A stretch of 64,000 bases of DNA. Source: Bacteroidales bacterium. Lineage in GTDB: Bacteria; Bacteroidota; Bacteroidia; Bacteroidales; F082. Shown here piece by piece: positions 18,826 through 28,280 of this stretch (position 1 is its first letter; every line of letters starts with the position of its first letter). The DNA is taken from positions 1 to 64,000 of the forward strand of contig JAFTUF010000060.1 of the NCBI GenBank assembly GCA_017466405.1, written 5' to 3'. A program made the position numbers and the translations under genes. The notes below the pieces were generated by a model. That model was not told the origin of the DNA, did no database searches, and saw only the letters and a program-made list of their open reading frames with translations.

Positions 18826-19021
18826 AACACGAAGTAATATTAGTGCTAATTCGTGTAAATTCGTGGACTGAAACAAGACCACGAATCAACACCAATCTAA
18901 CACGAAAAAAATATTAGTGCCAATTCGTGCCAATTCGTGGACTGAAACAAGACCACGAATCAACACCAATCTAACACGAAAAAATATTAGTGTCAATTAG
19001 TGCTAATTCGTGGACTGAAAT
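18826..19021. repeat. 73-74-bp tandem repeat (about 2.6 copies)
   Basis: The unit contains TTAGTGCTAATTCGTG, GGACTGAAACAAGACC, ACGAATCAACACCAATC and TAACACG. The word GGACTG starts at 18865, 18939 and 19012. Inside each unit GACCACGAATCAACACCAATC and AATTCGTGGACTG are partly inverted copies, so each can form a hairpin. The array fills the space between the S46 peptidase stop codon and the macroglobulin promoter. Repeats are not interrupted by unique spacers, so this is not a CRISPR. Confidence 0.9.
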
Positions 19022-19022
19022 A

Positions 19023-21278
19023 TTATTCTTCTGTTGCTGTCTCTGTTTCAGCTGTTTTTTCGCAGCATGTATGAGTTCCTTCTTTGCAGCATTTTGGAGT
19101 CTTGACGATTGTCAATTCTTCGATGAGGTTTGTTGCGCCAGCGAATTTATCGATGACAAACAAAACGTAACGTGCGTCAACATTGATTGTACGTTGCAAG
19201 TTAGGTTCGAAGTTGACGTCGCCGCTCATAGCTTCCCAGTTACCGTCGAAAGCAAGACCGATGAGTTCGCCTTTGCTGTTCATGATTGGGCTACCAGAGT
19301 TACCGCCAGTGATGTCGTTTGTTGAAAGGAAGCAAACAACCAACTCGCCGTTTTCGTCAGCATATTGACCGAAGTCTCTTGCTTCAACGAGGTCGAGGAG
19401 TCTTTGAGGAACATCGAATTCATAGTCGCCAGGAACATATTTTTCAAGGATACCGTTAGCTGTACATACGTAGTCGTAGTGGATAGCGTCAGCTGGTTGG
19501 TAATCTTGAACAGATCCGTAGCTCATACGTAATGTTGAGTTTGCATCTGGATATAAAGATTTTTCTGGTTGTGTCTCAGCGTAGAATTCGCGTAAGCCTT
19601 TAACGAAGAGATGATTGTTTTCGTCGATGACTTGCATTGCTGCGCGATATGGAGCAATACTATTAATCATGTGATTTATCATAGTGTTGAAAACGATGTA
19701 AGCTGGATCTTTTTCAACTTTCTTAGCATTAGGTTTTGCGATGAAAGCTTTGATTGACTCTGGTGTAGCGAAGATTGAGTTTTCCAAGATATCGTTTGCC
19801 AAAGCAACAACATCACCTTTGTATTTTTTATCGACCAAGTTATAGAAGTTAGGATTTGCTTCAGCGTTGAATTCGTTGTAATATAATTTTAACATTTCAA
19901 CGAGAGTCTTGTCTTCTAATGGCTTATATGTCTCAGCGAAGAAAGCGTCAACGTCTATTTCTTTAAGAGCTTCTTCTGCAAGTTTCTTAGCTTCTTTATC
20001 TTTACCTTGAGCATCAGCTACATATTGACCAAACTCTGATGAGATAGCGATTGCACCTGTTTGTGCGATGTAATTAGGATAATAGATTGAAGAACTGAGT
20101 TCTGAAACGAGAGCGTAGCTGTTTGCTAAGTTGCTCAACACTTCACCATATTCTTTAACGCGGTTAGGATTGATGCTTACCCATTCTGCGAATTGAGCTT
20201 CGAGTTCAGCTTTTCTTTCAGCTACTTTATTTTTACGGAGCATAATCATCTGACCTTCGAAGTTCTTCCATGTGTTAGCGAGACCAGCTTTGTCGTCAGC
20301 GTACATGATATTGACAGAAGCGTCTTTTTGCATGAATTCGTCCATAACATCTGTTTGAAGTTTGAAGATGTCGTGGATGATTGGATAGAAAGTATCTACG
20401 TTATAGTTGATACCGTAAGATGTCATGTAACGTTCTGTTGTTCCAGGGAAACCCCAAATCATTGTGAAGTCGTCTTTTTGGATGCCGTCCAATGAGACTG
20501 GGAGGTGATGTTTTGGAGTAAGAGGTTTGTTTTCTGGTGAATAAGGAGCTGGATTACCCTCAGCGTCAGCGTAAACGCGGAAGATTGAGAAGTCGCCAGT
20601 GTGACGAGGCCACATCCAGTTGTCGGTGTCGCCGCCGAATTTACCGATTGATGAAGGAGGAGTACCTACAAGACGAACGTCTGTAAACACCTGATATACG
20701 AACATATAATATTCGTTACCTTCAAAGAAACCTTTAACGACAGGATTGTACTTGCCACCTTCTGAAGCTGCTTCTTCTAATTCTTTAGCTACAGCGTTGA
20801 TAGCTTTGTTACGTTCTGTCCAGTCCATTGTGTCGTTAACAGCGCCGAGAACGCGTTCTGTAACGTCTTCCATACGTACTAAGAAAGAAGCTGATACGCC
20901 TTCAGCAGGAAGTTCTTCGCTGAAGTCTTTAGCCCAGAAACCATCTGTAAGATAGTCGTGTTCTACTGTACTGAGTTTTTGGATTGAGCTGTAACCACAG
21001 TGGTGGTTGGTAAACATAAGGCTGTTTTGAGAAACTATTTCGCCTGTGCAGAAGAATCCGCGAGGTCTGTCGCCATTTGACAAACCGACGATAGCGTCTT
21101 TCAAGCTGCTGTTGTTGATACTGTAGAGTTCTTCTGGAGTAAGTTGAAGACCCATTTTTTCCATGTCAACATAATTCAAACGCTCGACGAACATAGGAAG
21201 CCACATTCCTTCGTCAGCGTGTACTTTGCCCACTAATGAGAATACTGCAAGGGCAACAAATAAGAATACTTTTTTCAT
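19023..21278 (-). CDS. dpp7: S46 dipeptidyl peptidase, DPP7 type
   Basis: Periplasmic serine exopeptidase that removes dipeptides from peptide N-termini. The signal peptide ends at VHA (residue 21). The mature N-terminus DEGMWLPMFVERLN is the S46 hallmark. Catalytic elements: NHHCGY (about 91-96), GGDTDNWMWPRHTGDFS, and ITGGNSGSPI with Ser661. Eighteen residues after the Ser (position 679) is Gly; P. gingivalis DPP7 has Gly and DPP11 has Arg here, so a preference for hydrophobic rather than acidic P1 residues is inferred. Length (751) is slightly above the family norm because of a tail ending KTPKCCKEGTHTCCEKTAETET, with two Cys pairs not typical of the family. Confidence 0.92.
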   Translation of the reverse strand: MKKVFLFVALAVFSLVGKVHADEGMWLPMFVERLNYVDMEKMGLQLTPEELYSINNSSLKDAIVGLSNGDRPRGFFCTGEIVSQNSLMFTNHHCGYSSIQKLSTVEHDYLTDGFWAKDFSEELPAEGVSASFLVRMEDVTERVLGAVNDTMDWTERNKAINAVAKELEEAASEGGKYNPVVKGFFEGNEYYMFVYQVFTDVRLVGTPPSSIGKFGGDTDNWMWPRHTGDFSIFRVYADAEGNPAPYSPENKPLTPKHHLPVSLDGIQKDDFTMIWGFPGTTERYMTSYGINYNVDTFYPIIHDIFKLQTDVMDEFMQKDASVNIMYADDKAGLANTWKNFEGQMIMLRKNKVAERKAELEAQFAEWVSINPNRVKEYGEVLSNLANSYALVSELSSSIYYPNYIAQTGAIAISSEFGQYVADAQGKDKEAKKLAEEALKEIDVDAFFAETYKPLEDKTLVEMLKLYYNEFNAEANPNFYNLVDKKYKGDVVALANDILENSIFATPESIKAFIAKPNAKKVEKDPAYIVFNTMINHMINSIAPYRAAMQVIDENNHLFVKGLREFYAETQPEKSLYPDANSTLRMSYGSVQDYQPADAIHYDYVCTANGILEKYVPGDYEFDVPQRLLDLVEARDFGQYADENGELVVCFLSTNDITGGNSGSPIMNSKGELIGLAFDGNWEAMSGDVNFEPNLQRTINVDARYVLFVIDKFAGATNLIEELTIVKTPKCCKEGTHTCCEKTAETETATEE

Positions 21279-21324
21279 TTAATGATAATTTATTTAATTG
21301 TTAATGTAATTTCAATTCATTTAT

Positions 21325-21383
21325 TGAGACGTGTCAATTACATTCTTGTTTATTTTTCATTGGTGTAATCGACGCGTCTCTAC
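21325..21383. repeat. Family A hairpin element (59 bp, ATTACA arms)
   Basis: GAGACGTGTCAATTACA and TGTAATCGACGCGTCTCTACA flank a T-rich loop (TTCTTGTTTATTTTTCATTGG). It lies between the DPP7 start and the end of the next peptidase gene. Confidence 0.88.
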
Positions 21384-21389
21384 AAATTT

Positions 21390-23030
21390 TCAATTGTTAT
21401 CAATGAGGAGTTCCGGTGACATTTCATAGTAAATATCCTTTGGAATTCCCATTCCGTTAACTTTATCTAAGTCAGCTTGTAAGGTAGGTTTGATAACGCC
21501 ATCTGTAGCAATCCATTCTTTTACGAATTCGTAGTTACCATCGCCTTGAGCTTTAAGGATTTCACCTCCGAGTTTAGCGACAGCATCTTTCATGTTTTCA
21601 AAGTTGATTGCGTATAAACCTTCTTCGTTACGAGTGAATGCGCCTTCTCTTTCCAAGAAATTGAATGTAAGCATATTGGCCTTACCGTGTGCGCTTGATG
21701 CTCCGAAACGTACCGAACGGAAGATACCAGCCATGAAAGTGGTATAGTTTTCTACCAATGTTGAGTTTGTATATTCGCCCATCTCTGAAAGTTTTGTGAC
21801 TAAATAAAGACCGAGGATGTCGGCTTTAGCTTCTTCGATAGCTGAATATTGTTCTTTAAGAGCGTGACGTACAGTACCTTTTCCATCTAAGGTATTCTTA
21901 ATTCCCATACCGTGAGCCACTTCGTGGAACATAACGTTAGCGAAGAAAGCATCGAATTTTATGTTCTCGCGTGATTCTGGTGTCATAAGAACGTCAGAAA
22001 TTGGAACTAAAATGTTGTCGAACTTAGCTTTCATAGCGTTCTTAAGTTGAAGCTTACGAGTTCCTTTTTGAAGTTGTACTCTCTCGTCGTTAGGCAAGTT
22101 GATAGCGATAGTCTTGCCAGCCATATTACAATCGCCGCTGTATAAAACTGCGTCATAGACAGCGAGGTCAGCGTCAGCACCTGGTTTTTCTTGTTTGTAT
22201 TCTGGTGCTACTGGAAGTTGTGTCTGTAATTCAGGAAGGAAGCCTGCGTAGTGTGCAAGTTTGCTGCTCCAGTCTTGGTCTTTTATCAAGATGAATGCTT
22301 CGTGAGCTGATTTATATCCGTAGAGAGCATCGACGTAGTTTTCAATAGGACCGACAACGAAGTCAACGTTGTTGTTACGGACGTCCATCCATGCCATGTC
22401 GCTTTCAAAATAATCGTCTGTCAATAAAGCTTTTGCTCTTAATTTCAAGTATTCAGCGAATTCTTTGTCGCCAGCAAGTTCAGAAGCTTTCATCAACAAT
22501 TCAGCAGCTTTGTTGATTTGTTCTGCGTATGCGTCGTGGAACCAAACAGCTTGGAGTTTGCCGTTTTCGTCGCGTGTAATCAAAGTATATTGACTTGTCT
22601 TGTCAGGATTGTCCCATGCCTCAAATTCTTCTTTTGTCATGTCGGCTGGATAAAAACCTGCGCCTGCTGGCATTGCTCCGTATTCAGGAAGGAAAGGAGC
22701 GAGGTTATCGAAATGATTCCATGGTCCGTAGTTGATTTCTGCAAACTGACGAGCGTCAGCATCTTTAATAGATTTTAAGAATGTTTCCTTATCTCCTCCG
22801 TAGTTCTGTGTCCAGAAAATATCGTCCATAATATTACCGACTTCATAGAGATAGTTCAACATTTGTTTCTCATTGTCGGATAGATGAGAAATGTCGGAAG
22901 TCAACTGAACCTTAGCATATTGTTTTGTAAGGTCAGAATAGTTAGTCTTTGTTTCTTGTTTAGATGATTCAGCGCAGCTTAACGACACTGAAGCTAATGT
23001 TAAAATCATTACTAAGTTTTTAATTTTCAT
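21390..23030 (-). CDS. M49-like (dipeptidyl peptidase III family) zinc peptidase lipoprotein
   Basis: Predicted zinc-dependent dipeptidyl peptidase of the M49-related group common in Bacteroidota. The lipobox LSC puts the acylated Cys at residue 19, so it is anchored in a membrane, probably facing the periplasm. Zinc ligands are HEVAH (369-373) in FHEVAHGMGIKNT and Glu in EEAKAD (399-404). Classical DPP III has a longer HExxxH and EECRAE; this clade has HExxH, so activity may differ from true DPP III. It sits between DPP7 and an M50-like protease, on the same strand. At 546 residues it is shorter than classical DPP III (about 650-740). Confidence 0.85.
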   Translation of the reverse strand: MKIKNLVMILTLASVSLSCAESSKQETKTNYSDLTKQYAKVQLTSDISHLSDNEKQMLNYLYEVGNIMDDIFWTQNYGGDKETFLKSIKDADARQFAEINYGPWNHFDNLAPFLPEYGAMPAGAGFYPADMTKEEFEAWDNPDKTSQYTLITRDENGKLQAVWFHDAYAEQINKAAELLMKASELAGDKEFAEYLKLRAKALLTDDYFESDMAWMDVRNNNVDFVVGPIENYVDALYGYKSAHEAFILIKDQDWSSKLAHYAGFLPELQTQLPVAPEYKQEKPGADADLAVYDAVLYSGDCNMAGKTIAINLPNDERVQLQKGTRKLQLKNAMKAKFDNILVPISDVLMTPESRENIKFDAFFANVMFHEVAHGMGIKNTLDGKGTVRHALKEQYSAIEEAKADILGLYLVTKLSEMGEYTNSTLVENYTTFMAGIFRSVRFGASSAHGKANMLTFNFLEREGAFTRNEEGLYAINFENMKDAVAKLGGEILKAQGDGNYEFVKEWIATDGVIKPTLQADLDKVNGMGIPKDIYYEMSPELLIDNN

Positions 23031-23050
23031 ATTTGTTAATTTTTAAATTT

Positions 23051-23075
23051 GTCAACAGTCAACGGACAACAGACT
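23051..23075. repeat. Heptamer tract (intergenic)
   Basis: GTCAACAGTCAACGGACAACAGACT lies just upstream of the M49-like gene. Same family as the tracts inside coding regions. Confidence 0.8.
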
Positions 23076-23085
23076 TTGTCCATGT

Positions 23086-23805
23086 TTATGCTTTAAATAA
23101 ATCTACTACCATCATCATGTCGTTCCATGTTTGTGTGAAATATTGCTTAATAGCTCCGAAAATGTTTATCGGGTCAGTAATACCGCCGCTCAAAGAATAG
23201 ATTATCAGCGACATATTGAAGAGTAAGAAAGTTATTATATAAAGATACGAGATAAACACTCCGCATAATTTGATGTCGCTTTGGTCGCGGCGAGTGTCTT
23301 TTTTCCAGCAGAAGAAATAGAACATCAAGCTAAAGCCTATAACAACATCAATTATTGGAAGACATTGATTTTTAATCATAAGACGAAAAAGAAGAAGTAA
23401 AAATGTAAGGTAAGGAAGCATATAAGGTGCTAAAGTTGAAAGCAAGCTTATTCTATTTCCTTTTCTCGAGCTACTCACGAAACCTAAGGTATTGTCACCG
23501 TATGAGAGAGATTCGGCCGACTTTGCGTTAAACTCGTAAATCTTTCTTCTTAAGAAGAGAGCGCCGACAAGCATGTGAGCTCCCTCGTGAGACATTGTCT
23601 GCATAATGTCGATATTTTTTCTAAATATAAGCTTATGGAAGATGATGTACACCACAAAACCAACACCCATCCACAAATAACCTGAGTAAAGTTGATTCAT
23701 TGAGGCATTAACAGCATAACTTAAAGTTCTATAAAACTCAAACGCTGCCACAATGATAGCTATAACCAACAAAAAGATGGTTATAAATTTACGGAACTTA
23801 CTCAT
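23086..23805 (-). CDS. M50-like membrane metalloprotease
   Basis: Polytopic membrane protein (239 residues, about six hydrophobic segments) with HEGAH at residues 73-77 (MQTMSHEGAHMLVGAL), the HExxH zinc-binding pattern of site-2-type proteases placed at a membrane segment. The NPDG-like second motif of M50 is not obvious; SLLSTLAPYMLPYLTFL may take its place. A role in intramembrane proteolysis is possible but unproven, and the substrate is unknown. The gene lies 55 bp upstream of the M49-like peptidase gene on the same strand, with a heptamer tract in the gap. Confidence 0.65.
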   Translation of the reverse strand: MSKFRKFITIFLLVIAIIVAAFEFYRTLSYAVNASMNQLYSGYLWMGVGFVVYIIFHKLIFRKNIDIMQTMSHEGAHMLVGALFLRRKIYEFNAKSAESLSYGDNTLGFVSSSRKGNRISLLSTLAPYMLPYLTFLLLLFRLMIKNQCLPIIDVVIGFSLMFYFFCWKKDTRRDQSDIKLCGVFISYLYIITFLLFNMSLIIYSLSGGITDPINIFGAIKQYFTQTWNDMMMVVDLFKA

Positions 23806-23896
23806 AACTAATTATTTTAATAGGTTTGTAGTTTTATAATTTCACGGGTGTAAAGTTAATAAAAAATACGTAGTAAATTCACCATCATAATTAAAA

Positions 23897-25021
23897 TTAT
23901 AAAAATAAATCTGAAGCTATTCCGTCGGCGAATAATTTACCATTTTCAGAGAGAAAATAGTTATTGTCATTTATCAACATCTCTCCTGACTCGACATATT
24001 TTTTAACATTTTTTAAGAAAAAATCAGCATATTTTATACCGTAGTGTAAAGCTATTTTCTCAACATTACATCCCCATGAGGTACGTAGCGAAGTCATTAC
24101 ATATTCGTTATATTTATCGTCGAGGGTAAGTATTTCTTTTTCAAAGCAGTCGTCTGAGTTTCCAGCGAGTTTAAGATATTGGGAAAGATTAGCGATATTC
24201 CACTGACGAGATTTACCGTCGTAGGAATGAGCTGAAGGTCCTAACCCAAGATATTTTCCGTCACTCCAATAAATACTGTTATGCATTGACCTACAGCCTT
24301 CTTTAGCGAAATTAGAAATCTCATAATGTTCAAAACCATGCTCTTTTGTACGTTCAACTAAGATTTGATAATGCTTTATGGTTTCATCTTCATTAACTTC
24401 TTGCAAGTCACCTTTATCAATCTTCTGACCTAGGATCGTTCTAGGTTCTACAGTGAGAGCGTACGCTGAGAGATGACTTATTCCTGTAGAGAAAAATATA
24501 TCTAAATTCTTATCCCATTTCTCTTCTGTCAGAGTCGGGATTCCATAGATGAGGTCGAGAGTTATTTTATCAAAATTAACATTTTTTAAGTCTTCCAAAA
24601 CTCTCAACGCGTGATTAGAATCGTGACGGCGTCCAAGATACAGCAAGTCGTCGTCAAAGAAACTCTGTATTCCTACACTCATTCTATTGACGCCCATCTG
24701 TTTCAAAGACGACATCTTCTCTCTGTCTATAGTATCGGGATTCAATTCGAGAGTTATCTCTGGGTTGGCGTCAATATCGAAGTTATTATGAAGAAGCGTA
24801 AGTATCTCATCCACCGACTCAACTGGCAAGAGAGAAGGTGTTCCTCCGCCGAAATAGATAGTCTTCACTTCTTCATCTTCAAGATAATCCTTACGATAGA
24901 TTATTTCTCTTTTCAATGCTTCGACATAATCTTTTATCCTACTTTCCGAAGCTAGAGAAAAGAAGTTGCAATAAGCGCATTTGCTCTTGCAAAAAGGCAC
25001 GTGAATATAAATTCCATTCAT
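23897..25021 (-). CDS. hemW: Radical SAM heme chaperone HemW
   Basis: Coproporphyrinogen III oxidase-like radical SAM protein that is thought to hand heme to target proteins. The 4Fe-4S motif is C11xxxC15xxC18 in VPFCKSKCAYCNF; the next residue is Asn-Phe, and the residues typical of true HemN are absent. Family signatures: YFGGGTPSLL, NPDTIDREKM, GVNRMSVGIQSF, HYEISNFAKEG and GLGPSAHSY. Length 374 fits HemW (about 375) rather than HemN (about 455). The -7 box ends 5 bp before the ATG, so the transcript is likely leaderless or nearly so. It is divergent from pcrB. Confidence 0.92.
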   Translation of the reverse strand: MNGIYIHVPFCKSKCAYCNFFSLASESRIKDYVEALKREIIYRKDYLEDEEVKTIYFGGGTPSLLPVESVDEILTLLHNNFDIDANPEITLELNPDTIDREKMSSLKQMGVNRMSVGIQSFFDDDLLYLGRRHDSNHALRVLEDLKNVNFDKITLDLIYGIPTLTEEKWDKNLDIFFSTGISHLSAYALTVEPRTILGQKIDKGDLQEVNEDETIKHYQILVERTKEHGFEHYEISNFAKEGCRSMHNSIYWSDGKYLGLGPSAHSYDGKSRQWNIANLSQYLKLAGNSDDCFEKEILTLDDKYNEYVMTSLRTSWGCNVEKIALHYGIKYADFFLKNVKKYVESGEMLINDNNYFLSENGKLFADGIASDLFL

Positions 25022-25025
25022 AGCG

Positions 25026-25033
25026 CAAAGTTA
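25026..25033 (-). promoter_or_regulatory. -7 box of hemW (TAACTTTG)
   Basis: TAnnTTTG on the minus strand, with only 4 bp between its last G and the ATG at 25021. This predicts transcription starting at or next to the start codon. Confidence 0.65.
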
Positions 25034-25099
25034 CAAAAAAGCATGTTCCGAAGCGAGAAAAATATATTGTGAATTCTTTCCCATAAAAGAAAAAAACCT

Positions 25100-25107
25100 T
25101 ATATTTG
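25100..25107 (+). promoter_or_regulatory. -7 box of pcrB (TATATTTG)
   Basis: TAnnTTTG match 23 bp before the ATG at 25131, divergent to the hemW promoter. Confidence 0.65.
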
Positions 25108-25130
25108 TAAACTCTTAAAAAAAATAAAGC

Positions 25131-25868
25131 ATGAGTGTATATAGTGCATTATCAGATACATCTAGAAAAAAATTTGTAGTCCTCATCGACCCCGACAAAC
25201 CAAGCAACGAACAGATTATAGAGATTGTTGAAAAGTCGAAAGATGTTGGAGTTGATTTTTTCTTTGTAGGTGGCAGCCTACTCCTCACAGACAGTTTGGA
25301 TCACTGCATTAAATTAATAAAGAAACATTGCGACATTCCGGTTTTGATTTTTCCCGGCGACTCATTGCAGATCAGCAAGTGGTGCGACGGATTTTTATTA
25401 TTGTCGCTCATTTCTGGACGTAACTCCGAGATGCTCATCGGACGTCATGTCGTCGCCGCTCCTTACCTGAAATTATATGGCAACGAAATCATCCCGACGG
25501 GATACATGCTTGTTGATGGCGGCAATCCGACTTCTGTATCGTATATGAGTAACACCACTCCTATCCCACACGACAAAGACGCCATCGCGATGTGTACCGC
25601 CCTCGCAGGCGAGATGCTCGGACTAAAAGTCATATATATGGACGCCGGCTCAGGTGCTGTCAATCCTATTTCAAGCGAAATGATTAGCAAAGTAAAAAAT
25701 ACCATCAGCGTACCTCTTATCGTTGGCGGCGGCATCAGGACACCAGAGAAAGCTGCCGAATGCGCCAAAGCAGGAGCCGACATCGTGGTGATTGGCAACG
25801 CCTTGGAAAAAGGAACAGAAAGACTGAAAGAGTTTGCCGATGCAGTACATAATGCAGTTGAAAATTGA
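25131..25868 (+). CDS. pcrB: Heptaprenylglyceryl/geranylgeranylglyceryl phosphate synthase family protein
   Basis: TIM-barrel prenyltransferase joining sn-glycerol-1-phosphate to a polyprenyl diphosphate. Motifs include VVLIDPDKP near the N-terminus, FFVGGSLL, VLIFPGDS, YMDAGSGA and VPLIVGGGIRTPEKA, with the phosphate-binding loop GADIVVIGNALEKG. Length 245 is normal. The enzyme is widespread in Bacteroidota, where its ether-lipid product is not well understood. The start codon follows the -7 box by 23 bp. The 3' end runs into a word-like repeat (GTTGAAAATTGAAAGTTG) that supplies the last codons (VEN, stop). Confidence 0.9.
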   Translation: MSVYSALSDTSRKKFVVLIDPDKPSNEQIIEIVEKSKDVGVDFFFVGGSLLLTDSLDHCIKLIKKHCDIPVLIFPGDSLQISKWCDGFLLLSLISGRNSEMLIGRHVVAAPYLKLYGNEIIPTGYMLVDGGNPTSVSYMSNTTPIPHDKDAIAMCTALAGEMLGLKVIYMDAGSGAVNPISSEMISKVKNTISVPLIVGGGIRTPEKAAECAKAGADIVVIGNALEKGTERLKEFADAVHNAVEN

Positions 25869-25886
25869 AAGTTGAAAGTTGACAAT

Positions 25887-25938
25887 TTGTAGAGACGTAT
25901 CAATGATTCCTAAAAACAAACACACATTGATACGTCTG
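25887..25938. repeat. Family A hairpin element (CAATG arms)
   Basis: TGTAGAGACGTATCAATG pairs with CATTGATACGTCTGA around an A-rich loop. It is flanked on both sides by AAAATTGAAAGTTGAAA-type tracts and lies between pcrB and DPP IV. Confidence 0.88.
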
Positions 25939-25990
25939 AAAAATTGAAAATTGAAACATTAAAAATCGAAACAATTAAAATTATTATACT

Positions 25991-28147
25991 ATGAGAAAAA
26001 CATTATTGCTGACAGTTTTATTCTGTCTTTCATTAACATCGCTTTTCGCACAGGAAAAGAAGATGCTCACTCCTGCTGACGCTGCTTACCAAAATCGCAG
26101 CATCTATCCAGTAGGCAAAAGCGTTAAATGGTTACCAAACACCGACAAATACGTCTTCGCCGACAATGAAAACCCTAACAACCTTATGGTTCAAGACGCT
26201 ACAGCAAAAAGCGCAATAGTCTTGTTAACTTTAGATCAAGTAAATTCTTATCTGAACCAAGCTGGAATGGATAGCGTAAGACGTTTACCAAACCTCACAT
26301 GGATGGACGCAAATCAAGCTTATTACTACAGCTACGATAAGAAAAACAACAGCATCAACTTGAACCTCCTCAACGTAAAAGCCAAGAGTATCAAGAAAGT
26401 GACATCACTTCCTGTAGATGCTGAGAATTATACAATTACAGAACCTTCATTGAAAGTAGCTTACACCATCGACAACAATTTGTATTATGCAGATGGCGAG
26501 AAACAAATACAAGTGACCGACAATCCTGAAAACGTAGTAGCAGGTCAAGCTGTTCACCGTAACGAATTTGCTATCAACGGCGGTATCTTTTGGTCACCAG
26601 ATGGTAACAAATTAGCTTATTATTCAATGGACGAAAGCATGGTGACAGACTATCCTTTAGTTGATATCACAGAACGCGTCGCTACTGCAAAGCCAATAAA
26701 ATACCCTATGGCAGGCATGACAAGTCACGTCGTTACATTGAAAATCTATAACACAGAAAACGCTGAAGAGACAACTATCAAGACAGGAGAACCTGCTGAC
26801 CAGTATCTTACATCAATAACATGGAATCCTGACAACAAGAGAATTTATATCGGCATCTTGAACCGCGGTCAAAATCATCTTCAATTCAATGAATATTGCA
26901 CATTGAGCGGCGATTATATCCAAACCATTTTTGAAGATAAAGACGAACAATATGTTGAACCTGTCGGTCCAGCTCATTTCTTGCCAAACAACACAAAAGA
27001 ATTCTTATGGCTCGCTCAACGCGATGGTTTCTACCATGTTTGGAAACATAACGTAGAGACAAAAGAAGCAAAACAAATAACAAAAGGCGACTTCGTCATC
27101 ACAGCTTTTGAAGGCTTCGACGCAAAAGGCAACAACATCTATTATACTTCAACAGAAGTAAGTCCTTTGGAACGTCATTTCTACAAACATAACCTAAAGA
27201 GCGGCAAGAAAGTTAAGATTTCTAAAGAACACGGAACACATAGCGTCAAGCCAAGCGCATCAGGAAAATATTTCATCGACACATATTCAAGCACCGACGT
27301 TGCCAACAATGTCGATTTGATGAGCCTTAACGGAATGATGAAACGCTTGCACGAAGCAGCCGATCCATTGAAAGATTATAACATAGGTACTATAGAACTC
27401 GGCACTTTGGAAGCAGAAGACGGTCAGACATTATACACACGTATGATAAAGCCTTATAACTTCGATCCTAACAAGAAATATCCTGTCATCATTTACGTAT
27501 ATGGCGGTCCTCACGCTCAATTAATCACCGACGACTGGACAGCGGGTGCTGGCATCTATTTGCATTATCTCTCACAAGAAGGATTCATCGTCTTCAGCTT
27601 GGATAACAGAGGCTCTGCCGACAGAGGTGAAGCTTTCGAACAAGTCATTCACCGTCAATGCGGACAAGCAGAGATGCGCGACCAAAAAGTCGGTATCGAT
27701 TATTTGAAATCACTTCCTTACGTCGATGCTGAACGTATCGGAACAGACGGATGGAGCTACGGAGGTTTCATGAGTACCAACATGAAGATAAATTATCCAG
27801 AAGATGTAAAGGTCTCTACAGCCGGCGGTCCTGTGATGGATTGGAAATATTATGAAGTGATGTACGGCGAACGTTATATGGACACACCAGAAGAAAACCC
27901 AGAAGGATACGAACTCACAAGTTTGGAGAATAAAACCGACAAATTGGAAGGCAAACTGATGATTATCCACTGCACCACCGACCCTGTCGTTCTTTGGCAA
28001 CATTCATTGGTATTCGTTGAAAACTGTATCCACAACGGCAAACAGTTAGACTACTTCGTCTATCCAGGTCACGACCATAATGTTTACGGTCCAGACAGAG
28101 CTCATTTGGTAACAAAAATCACTGAATATTTCAAGACAAATCTTTGA
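25991..28147 (+). CDS. dpp4: Dipeptidyl peptidase IV (S9B)
   Basis: Periplasmic serine exopeptidase releasing X-Pro and X-Ala dipeptides. The signal peptide ends about residue 20 (LFAQ). The N-terminal half is the eight-bladed propeller, including a YSMDESMVTDYPLVDI segment; the C-terminal half is an alpha/beta-hydrolase. The triad is Ser589 (GWSYGGF), Asp664 (CTTDPVVLW) and His696 (GHDHNVYG). The 75- and 32-residue spacings equal those of P. gingivalis DPP4 (Ser593, Asp668, His700). Length 718 is normal. It stands alone with its own terminator. Confidence 0.93.
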   Translation: MRKTLLLTVLFCLSLTSLFAQEKKMLTPADAAYQNRSIYPVGKSVKWLPNTDKYVFADNENPNNLMVQDATAKSAIVLLTLDQVNSYLNQAGMDSVRRLPNLTWMDANQAYYYSYDKKNNSINLNLLNVKAKSIKKVTSLPVDAENYTITEPSLKVAYTIDNNLYYADGEKQIQVTDNPENVVAGQAVHRNEFAINGGIFWSPDGNKLAYYSMDESMVTDYPLVDITERVATAKPIKYPMAGMTSHVVTLKIYNTENAEETTIKTGEPADQYLTSITWNPDNKRIYIGILNRGQNHLQFNEYCTLSGDYIQTIFEDKDEQYVEPVGPAHFLPNNTKEFLWLAQRDGFYHVWKHNVETKEAKQITKGDFVITAFEGFDAKGNNIYYTSTEVSPLERHFYKHNLKSGKKVKISKEHGTHSVKPSASGKYFIDTYSSTDVANNVDLMSLNGMMKRLHEAADPLKDYNIGTIELGTLEAEDGQTLYTRMIKPYNFDPNKKYPVIIYVYGGPHAQLITDDWTAGAGIYLHYLSQEGFIVFSLDNRGSADRGEAFEQVIHRQCGQAEMRDQKVGIDYLKSLPYVDAERIGTDGWSYGGFMSTNMKINYPEDVKVSTAGGPVMDWKYYEVMYGERYMDTPEENPEGYELTSLENKTDKLEGKLMIIHCTTDPVVLWQHSLVFVENCIHNGKQLDYFVYPGHDHNVYGPDRAHLVTKITEYFKTNL

Positions 28148-28172
28148 TACTACTTATAATAAGGAATATTAG

Positions 28173-28209
28173 AAGACAGGAATTCAATTATTGAGTTCCT
28201 GTCTTTTTT
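28173..28209 (+). terminator. Rho-independent terminator after DPP IV
   Basis: GACAGGAATTCAA pairs with TTGAGTTCCTGTC (one G-T) around a short loop, followed by TTTTTT. Confidence 0.88.
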
Positions 28210-28280
28210 ATTTGAAAATTGTATTAAAATAATTGTAAAAAATTACTCTCAAAAAAATTGTTTTATTGAAACAAATATCA

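Noticed and set aside
18826-19021. CRISPR-like array
   Set aside because: Units are directly adjacent with no unique spacers of constant length, and no cas genes are nearby.
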